NCBI RefSeq assembly: GCF_900095725.1
Contig: NZ_FMMP01000011.1
Coordinates: 1-64,000, forward strand
Direction of reading: 5' to 3'
DNA from: Cellulosilyticum sp. I15G10I2
Lineage (GTDB): Bacteria > Bacillota > Clostridia > Lachnospirales > Cellulosilyticaceae
DNA length: 64,000 nucleotides
In this document: one piece after another, positions 59,821-64,000 of the stretch
Numbering within the stretch: the first letter of the stretch is position 1
Layout: each line of letters begins with the position of its first letter
Position numbers and translations under genes: made by a program
The notes under the pieces: model-generated
Database searches by the model: none
What the model was told of the DNA's origin: nothing
What the model saw: the letters and a program-made list of their open reading frames with translations, nothing else

Positions 59821-60837
59821 ATGGATGACAAAGACTTATCTATATTTTGTACACAACTAGCCCTTGTTCTAAAATCAGGCATCGTTTTGCACGAGGGCAT
59901 TGCGATGATGATAGAAGATATGGAACAATGCGCTATGCGAGACACCTTAATAGTAATCGAAAAAGATCTCAGCGAAGGCAAAATGCTAGATACAGCCTTA
60001 GCCTCAGTGGGGAGCTTTCCAAAGTACATGACGCATATGGTCAAAATAGGCGCAATATCCGGACGGCTAGAGGATGTCATGACGGCACTTGGTAGCTATT
60101 ATGAAAGAGAAGAAGCCCTCAAACAAAGTATTAAAAGTGCTGTTTTTTATCCCCTTATCTTAAGTTCTATGATGCTTATAGTTATGTTGGTACTTTCTAT
60201 AAAAGTACTTCCTATTTTCCAAGAAGTATTTAATAATTTAGGAGGAGAAATATCAGGCATTGCCCAAAGTTTTATGAAGGTTGGCGAGGTTACTGGCCAA
60301 TACATTTACGTAATTGTAGTAGGCATTATCCTTATAACACTAGGCGTTATAGCAGGGATTAAAACAAAACGGGGGAAATACCTTGCAAGAAAACTTACAA
60401 GTAAGCTAAAGATAACCGAAAAGATTGCAACAGCACGGTTTGCTTCCGCTATGGCACTGATGATGGCAAGCGGACTTGATACGGATGAAGCACTTAAGAT
60501 GTCCACCCAACTTGTAGAAAATGAAAACGTTATGACAAAGGCAGCATTATGTGAGCAGCGCCTTGCAGAGGGGAATTCTTTTGTCAGTGCACTTTCGGAG
60601 TCGCAGATTTTCTCAAAGCTTGCAACTCGTATGCTGAGTATGGGGATGAAGACGGGTAATATGGATGAAGTGATGAAGCAGGTAGCAGATAACTATGAAG
60701 AAGAGGTACATACGGCACTTAACAAACGCGTTGCTATCATTGAACCTGTATCAGTCGCTGTGTTATCCATTATGATCGGAAGTATACTAATATCTGTTAT
60801 GATTCCGCTTATGGGCATTATGTCATCTATAGGGTAG
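59821..60837 (+). CDS. pilC: Type IV pilus/type II secretion inner-membrane protein (PilC/GspF family)
   Basis: 338 residues with two T2SSF domains (about 10-130 and 205-330) and three hydrophobic segments, the PilC layout. FCTQLALVLKSGIVLHEG and FASAMALMMASGLDTDEAL are the repeated domain starts. It forms the membrane platform on which the ATPase acts. GGGGGAG precedes the ATG. It opens an operon of pilin-like proteins ending with a PilT-type ATPase; no PilB is next to it. Confidence 0.92.
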   Translation: MDDKDLSIFCTQLALVLKSGIVLHEGIAMMIEDMEQCAMRDTLIVIEKDLSEGKMLDTALASVGSFPKYMTHMVKIGAISGRLEDVMTALGSYYEREEALKQSIKSAVFYPLILSSMMLIVMLVLSIKVLPIFQEVFNNLGGEISGIAQSFMKVGEVTGQYIYVIVVGIILITLGVIAGIKTKRGKYLARKLTSKLKITEKIATARFASAMALMMASGLDTDEALKMSTQLVENENVMTKAALCEQRLAEGNSFVSALSESQIFSKLATRMLSMGMKTGNMDEVMKQVADNYEEEVHTALNKRVAIIEPVSVAVLSIMIGSILISVMIPLMGIMSSIG

Positions 60838-60850
60838 ATAGGAGGATGCG

Positions 60851-61165
60851 ATGAAAAAGCGTGGGCTAAAAGAAAGTATGCTGGCGGTTATCATTTTTGT
60901 TATTGCAGCAAGTATCATATACATAGGCATTCTAAATACTTTAGAATGCGCAAGAGAGGAACAAATGCACTTTCTTCAAAAGGCTCTTAAACGCTCGGCC
61001 ATTCAGTGCTATGCGATAGAAGGGATGTATCCTCCTGATGTTAAATATTTAGAAGACCACTATGGCTTAGTGATTGACCATAAACGCTATATTGTACATT
61101 ATGAAGTATTTGCGTCAAATATTATGCCAGATATGACTGTTTTTGAGAAAGCAGGAGGTGAATAA
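60851..61165 (+). CDS. Small pilin-like membrane protein
   Basis: 104 residues with one N-terminal hydrophobic segment (about 9-28) and a short soluble part. It looks like a pseudopilin but lacks the standard Glu5 after a Gly cleavage site; GLKES is the nearest match. AGGAGG precedes the ATG, 13 nt after pilC. Function unknown beyond membership in the pilus operon. Confidence 0.7.
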   Translation: MKKRGLKESMLAVIIFVIAASIIYIGILNTLECAREEQMHFLQKALKRSAIQCYAIEGMYPPDVKYLEDHYGLVIDHKRYIVHYEVFASNIMPDMTVFEKAGGE

Positions 61166-61167
61166 AC

Positions 61168-61668
61168 TTGAAAGCTGCTTCCAACATTTTATTTGTACTA
61201 GGACTGCTTCTTGTGTTTGTTGTATCAGCTTTTATGTTAGTTTTAATAGGGGCAGATGCTTATAAAAAGATAACACGGGATATGGAGAGTAATTTTGAAA
61301 GACGTACCCCCATTTCATATATAGCAGCTAAAATAAGAGGTGCAGATCAAAAGGGGCAAGTGTCGATTGTGCCTAAAGAAGGATACGATGTACTTGTTCT
61401 TGGACAAACCATAGAGGGTGTAGACTATGAGACTTGGATCTATGCATACGAAGGGCAACTCTATGAAGCTTTTATTGAAAAAGGCACACCTATAGCGCTT
61501 GCAGATGGCATGGGTATGATAGAAATACAAGGACTAAAAATGGAAGAACTGCAGGAACGTTTGCTGAGGTTTGAAACTATGGATCATTTAGGTAAGACAC
61601 TGGAGCTTGTTATAAGCTTAAGAAGTGAACTAAAAGAAGTGTCTGTAACAAGTAAGGGAGGATCGTGA
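61168..61668 (+). CDS. DUF4860-like membrane protein of the pilus operon
   Basis: 166 residues from a TTG start with AGGAGGTG upstream. One hydrophobic segment (ILFVLGLLLVFVVSAFMLVL) is followed by a soluble domain with RTPISYIAAKIRGAD. The pattern resembles DUF4860 proteins found in type IV pilus-like clusters of Clostridia. It ends in TGATG, shared with the next start. Confidence 0.72.
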   Translation: MKAASNILFVLGLLLVFVVSAFMLVLIGADAYKKITRDMESNFERRTPISYIAAKIRGADQKGQVSIVPKEGYDVLVLGQTIEGVDYETWIYAYEGQLYEAFIEKGTPIALADGMGMIEIQGLKMEELQERLLRFETMDHLGKTLELVISLRSELKEVSVTSKGGS

Positions 61669-62162
61669 TGAAGATGAATAGACCCTCACGCTCCCGTGCA
61701 TTTTTAGTAGAATTTATAATCGTTATACTTTTTTTTGCGATAGCTTCAGCCATTATAGTACGTGTCTTTGCAGTAGCTCATAGCTTGCGGGAAAAGGCCA
61801 ACGACCTGACTGTTGCGACTGCAAAAGTACAAAGTGTTGCTGAATATGCAAAAGTCAGTGAATCTCAGGAAGGTTATATCCGAGACTTAAAAAAACTAGG
61901 GGCGGTAAAAGAAGACAAGGATAAAGAACGGTATGTATTTTATTATAATAAAGACTGGCAACAACAGCCGGCAAACTTAGAACATACTTATAGCATCGTT
62001 GTAGTATGCGATACTAAGGCATTAGGAGCAGGCGAATTGCTGCAAGTACTTATTAATGCAAGTAAAGTAAATAGGCATCAGATGAATAAAGAAAATCATA
62101 AGTCACTAAGTGAAATCTATGATCTGCAGGCGGCTAAATATTATCCTAAATCAAATCATTAA
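61668..62162 (+). CDS. Pilin-like membrane protein
   Basis: 164 residues. A basic start and hydrophobic segment (AFLVEFIIVILFFAIASAII) resemble a type IV pilin N-terminus, but Glu is at the wrong position for a canonical GFxxxE site and Ala replaces the Gly. A coiled segment and small globular tail follow. Start 61668 overlaps the previous stop; GGGAGG is 6 nt upstream. Confidence 0.7.
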   Translation: MKMNRPSRSRAFLVEFIIVILFFAIASAIIVRVFAVAHSLREKANDLTVATAKVQSVAEYAKVSESQEGYIRDLKKLGAVKEDKDKERYVFYYNKDWQQQPANLEHTYSIVVVCDTKALGAGELLQVLINASKVNRHQMNKENHKSLSEIYDLQAAKYYPKSNH

Positions 62163-62176
62163 GGGAGGGGCACAAC

Positions 62177-62665
62177 ATGCATCGAACGATTAAAATGTCA
62201 ATGGGAGTGGGCGCATCTTCACTCATTATGATTTTTGTAGTACTGGCTACAGTTACACTGGCAACTCTGGCGCTAGGCACAGCTCACGCAGATTATAAAC
62301 TTGCCATGAAGTCTGCTAAGGGTGTCTCACAATACTATAAAGCAGATAGCAAGGCGGAGGAAATGTTGGCACTTATTGATGAAGTCTTAAGATATACAGC
62401 GGTAAGTAACCTTGAAAAAGAGTTTTTAGCAATCCCAGGGGTAGCCATAAAAGATACACAAGCAGATACTAAGAAAGACAGGCATATTGTTTATGAAGTA
62501 CCCATAAATGACAGACAAATGCTAAGCGTAGTCCTAGGGGTTAATGAATCTTCTGAACAGGATCAGCTAAGCTATAACATCATAGCTTGGCAGGTAGTAA
62601 ACAGTATAGAATGGGATTATGATGAAGGTGGACTTGGATTTGAAGATATCATAATAGAAGAGTAG
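62177..62665 (+). CDS. Pilus-operon membrane protein (PilX-like)
   Basis: 162 residues with one hydrophobic segment (SSLIMIFVVLATVTLATLAL) and a soluble part with YYKADSKAEEMLALIDEVL. That combination recalls minor pilins of the PilX type. AGGGAGGG precedes the ATG. No exact family recognised. Confidence 0.68.
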   Translation: MHRTIKMSMGVGASSLIMIFVVLATVTLATLALGTAHADYKLAMKSAKGVSQYYKADSKAEEMLALIDEVLRYTAVSNLEKEFLAIPGVAIKDTQADTKKDRHIVYEVPINDRQMLSVVLGVNESSEQDQLSYNIIAWQVVNSIEWDYDEGGLGFEDIIIEE

Positions 62666-62676
62666 GTGTGCAGAAG

Positions 62677-63732
62677 ATGGATATAGAACAAATGTTTAAA
62701 GACGCAGCCTTGCAAGAAGCAGCAGATATATTTGTAGTAGCGGGGCTGCCACTTTCATTTAAAATACACGGAAAGATTACATCTCAAGGGGTAGAGAAGT
62801 TAATGCCAAAAGATACAGGAGAGATCATTCACGCCATCTATGCCCTTGCAGGAAGAGAGATTAATAAATTTTTGCAAGAAGGAGATGATGATTTTTCCTT
62901 TTCTATCCATAACGTAGGACGGTTCAGAGTAAATGCTTATAAGCAAAGGGGATCAGAGGCTGCGGTTATTCGTGTCGTAAAGTTTGAACTCCCTGATGTG
63001 AGTAAACTCAAAATCCCACAAGAAGTTATTAGCTTACATCAAAAAACAAAAGGGCTTATTTTAGTAACAGGCCCCGCAGGGAGCGGTAAGTCTACCACCC
63101 TTTCTTGTATTATAGATAAAATTAATAAAACACGCAGCTGCCATGTGATCACTTTAGAAGATCCTATAGAATTTATACATAAACATGATAAGAGTATTGT
63201 AAGCCAAAGAGAGATTACAACGGATACCAGCAGCTATGTACAAGGACTAAGGGCGGCTCTTCGAGAATCACCGGATGTTATTTTGCTTGGAGAAATGAGG
63301 GATTTTGAAACGATTAATATTGCAATGACAGCAGCAGAAACAGGACAATTAGTACTTGCGACACTGCATACGCTAGGGGCTGCTAATACAATAGACCGTA
63401 TCATAGATGTATTCCCACCCAGCCAACAGCAGCAGATTCGGATACAGTTATCAATGGTACTGCAGGCCGTGGTCTCCCAGCAGCTTATTCCCACTTTGGA
63501 AGATGCATTGGTACCTGCGTTTGAAGTGATGTTTGTAAATAGCGCCATTCGTAATATGATAAGAGAATCTAAGGTACACCAGATTGACTCAGTGATCTAT
63601 GCTTCTGCTGAGGAAGGGATGAGAAATATGGATGCCAGCATATTAAAACTCTATCAGAGCGGTGTTATTTCAGCAGATCATGCAAAGTTTTATAGTACAA
63701 ATTATGAGACAATGTGTAAGAAGGTAAGATAA
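62677..63732 (+). CDS. pilT: PilT-type pilus retraction ATPase
   Basis: About 351 residues. Walker A TGPAGSGKSTT, Asp box ITLEDPIEF, Walker B VILLGEMRD and His box LATLHTLGA are complete, and RFRVNAYKQRGS belongs to the N-terminal PilT domain. PilT hexamers drive pilus retraction. A GTG at 62668 is an alternative start. It ends the operon; an extension ATPase (PilB) and prepilin peptidase are absent here. Confidence 0.93.
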   Translation: MDIEQMFKDAALQEAADIFVVAGLPLSFKIHGKITSQGVEKLMPKDTGEIIHAIYALAGREINKFLQEGDDDFSFSIHNVGRFRVNAYKQRGSEAAVIRVVKFELPDVSKLKIPQEVISLHQKTKGLILVTGPAGSGKSTTLSCIIDKINKTRSCHVITLEDPIEFIHKHDKSIVSQREITTDTSSYVQGLRAALRESPDVILLGEMRDFETINIAMTAAETGQLVLATLHTLGAANTIDRIIDVFPPSQQQQIRIQLSMVLQAVVSQQLIPTLEDALVPAFEVMFVNSAIRNMIRESKVHQIDSVIYASAEEGMRNMDASILKLYQSGVISADHAKFYSTNYETMCKKVR

Positions 63733-63746
63733 CAGCATAGGATTAA

Positions 63747-63784
63747 AGACCAGCAGGGGAATCATATGATTTCCCTGCTGGTCT
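63747..63784. terminator. Hairpin terminator between pilT and the hemolysin III gene
   Basis: AGACCAGCAGGGGAATCAT pairs with ATGATTTCCCTGCTGGTCT (one G-T pair). The better T tail is on the minus side. Confidence 0.75.
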
Positions 63785-63808
63785 AAGTAATAAGTACTTT
63801 ATAATTGT

Positions 63809-64000
63809 TTAGAGCACATACCGCAGTACTGCCCAATAATGGCAAGCACTGCCTAACATAACAAAGATATGGAACAGTTCATGAAATCCAAATGCTTTGG
63901 AGATGTTAGGTTTTTTTAGTCCGTATATAATACCGCCTACTGTGTACATAATACCGCCGAGTGCCAGAAAGAAGAAGCCGCCAAAGGACAAGGAATGATA
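63809..64000 (-). CDS. Hemolysin III / PAQR family membrane protein (partial)
   Basis: The frame is open to the right edge and gives the last about 63 residues. GGIMYTVGGIIYGLKKPN, FGFHELFHIFVMLGSACHYW is the C-terminal signature of the HlyIII/YqfA family, with the conserved His residues of the metal site. These are small seven-helix membrane proteins of uncertain role. The start lies outside the window. Confidence 0.88.
   Translation of the reverse strand, partial: YHSLSFGGFFFLALGGIMYTVGGIIYGLKKPNISKAFGFHELFHIFVMLGSACHYWAVLRYVL

Overview
The window looks like a chromosomal segment of a low-GC, Gram-positive anaerobe of the class Clostridia. This is inferred from AT-rich DNA, strong GGAGG ribosome binding sites, YesN/YesM-type regulators, many ABC and TRAP sugar-type importers, an LPXTG/sortase system and SipW/TasA-type surface proteins. 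A plant-fibre or gut member near Lachnospiraceae/Cellulosilyticum fits the mix of GH1, GH3 and GH4 glycosidases. No rRNA is present, and one tRNA-Leu(UAG) lies at 41325-41405.

Layout. 1-4.4 kb: the tail of a sugar ABC permease, a MATE exporter behind a structured leader, a GH1 beta-glucosidase and an Old Yellow Enzyme. 4.6-8.9 kb: an AraM-type glycerol-1-phosphate dehydrogenase, a DeoR regulator, an AraL/NagD-type HAD phosphatase and an LDH2-family dehydrogenase. 9.0-22.0 kb: a convergent YesN/YesM pair, then a CUT1 ABC importer with two different ATPases followed by RpiB-like, DhaK, DhaL and a zinc alcohol dehydrogenase. This reads as uptake and catabolism of a small polyol (a tetritol such as threitol is my best guess). 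22.1-39 kb: an AEC transporter, GH3 glucosidase with a divergent AraC regulator, an aldo-keto reductase, a TRAP importer with two DHDPS-family aldolases and a YhcH protein, GH4 glycosidase and a CPA2 antiporter. 39-48.6 kb: an LTA-synthase-like enzyme, tRNA-Leu, an exported FAD oxidoreductase, a DEAD-box helicase, folA, thyA, an esterase and a cold-shock protein.

48.7-59.5 kb is the most interesting part. A small membrane protein and a NarL-type two-component system precede three SipW/TasA-like secreted proteins, an unusually long SipW-like signal peptidase, an LPXTG protein with a TasA-like core, a DUF5305-like protein, a secreted transglutaminase and a class D-like sortase. Three promoters here carry the same short dyad ([C/G]TAC-N4-GTAG) at exactly the same distance (53.5 bp from dyad centre to the -10 box), which points to one activator, probably the adjacent response regulator. 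Together they suggest a regulated, wall-anchored and possibly cross-linked TasA-type fibre. 59.8-63.7 kb is a type IV pilus-like operon (PilC, small pilin-like proteins, PilT) without PilB or prepilin peptidase in view.

Two families of non-coding repeats run through the window. Family A (about 290-320 bp, imperfect palindrome, inverted ends, three copies) behaves like a MITE: two copies have clear 4-bp target duplications, and one sits inside a copy of family B, whose uninterrupted copies elsewhere in the window give the empty site. Family B (about 110 bp hairpins, three copies) sits downstream of operons.
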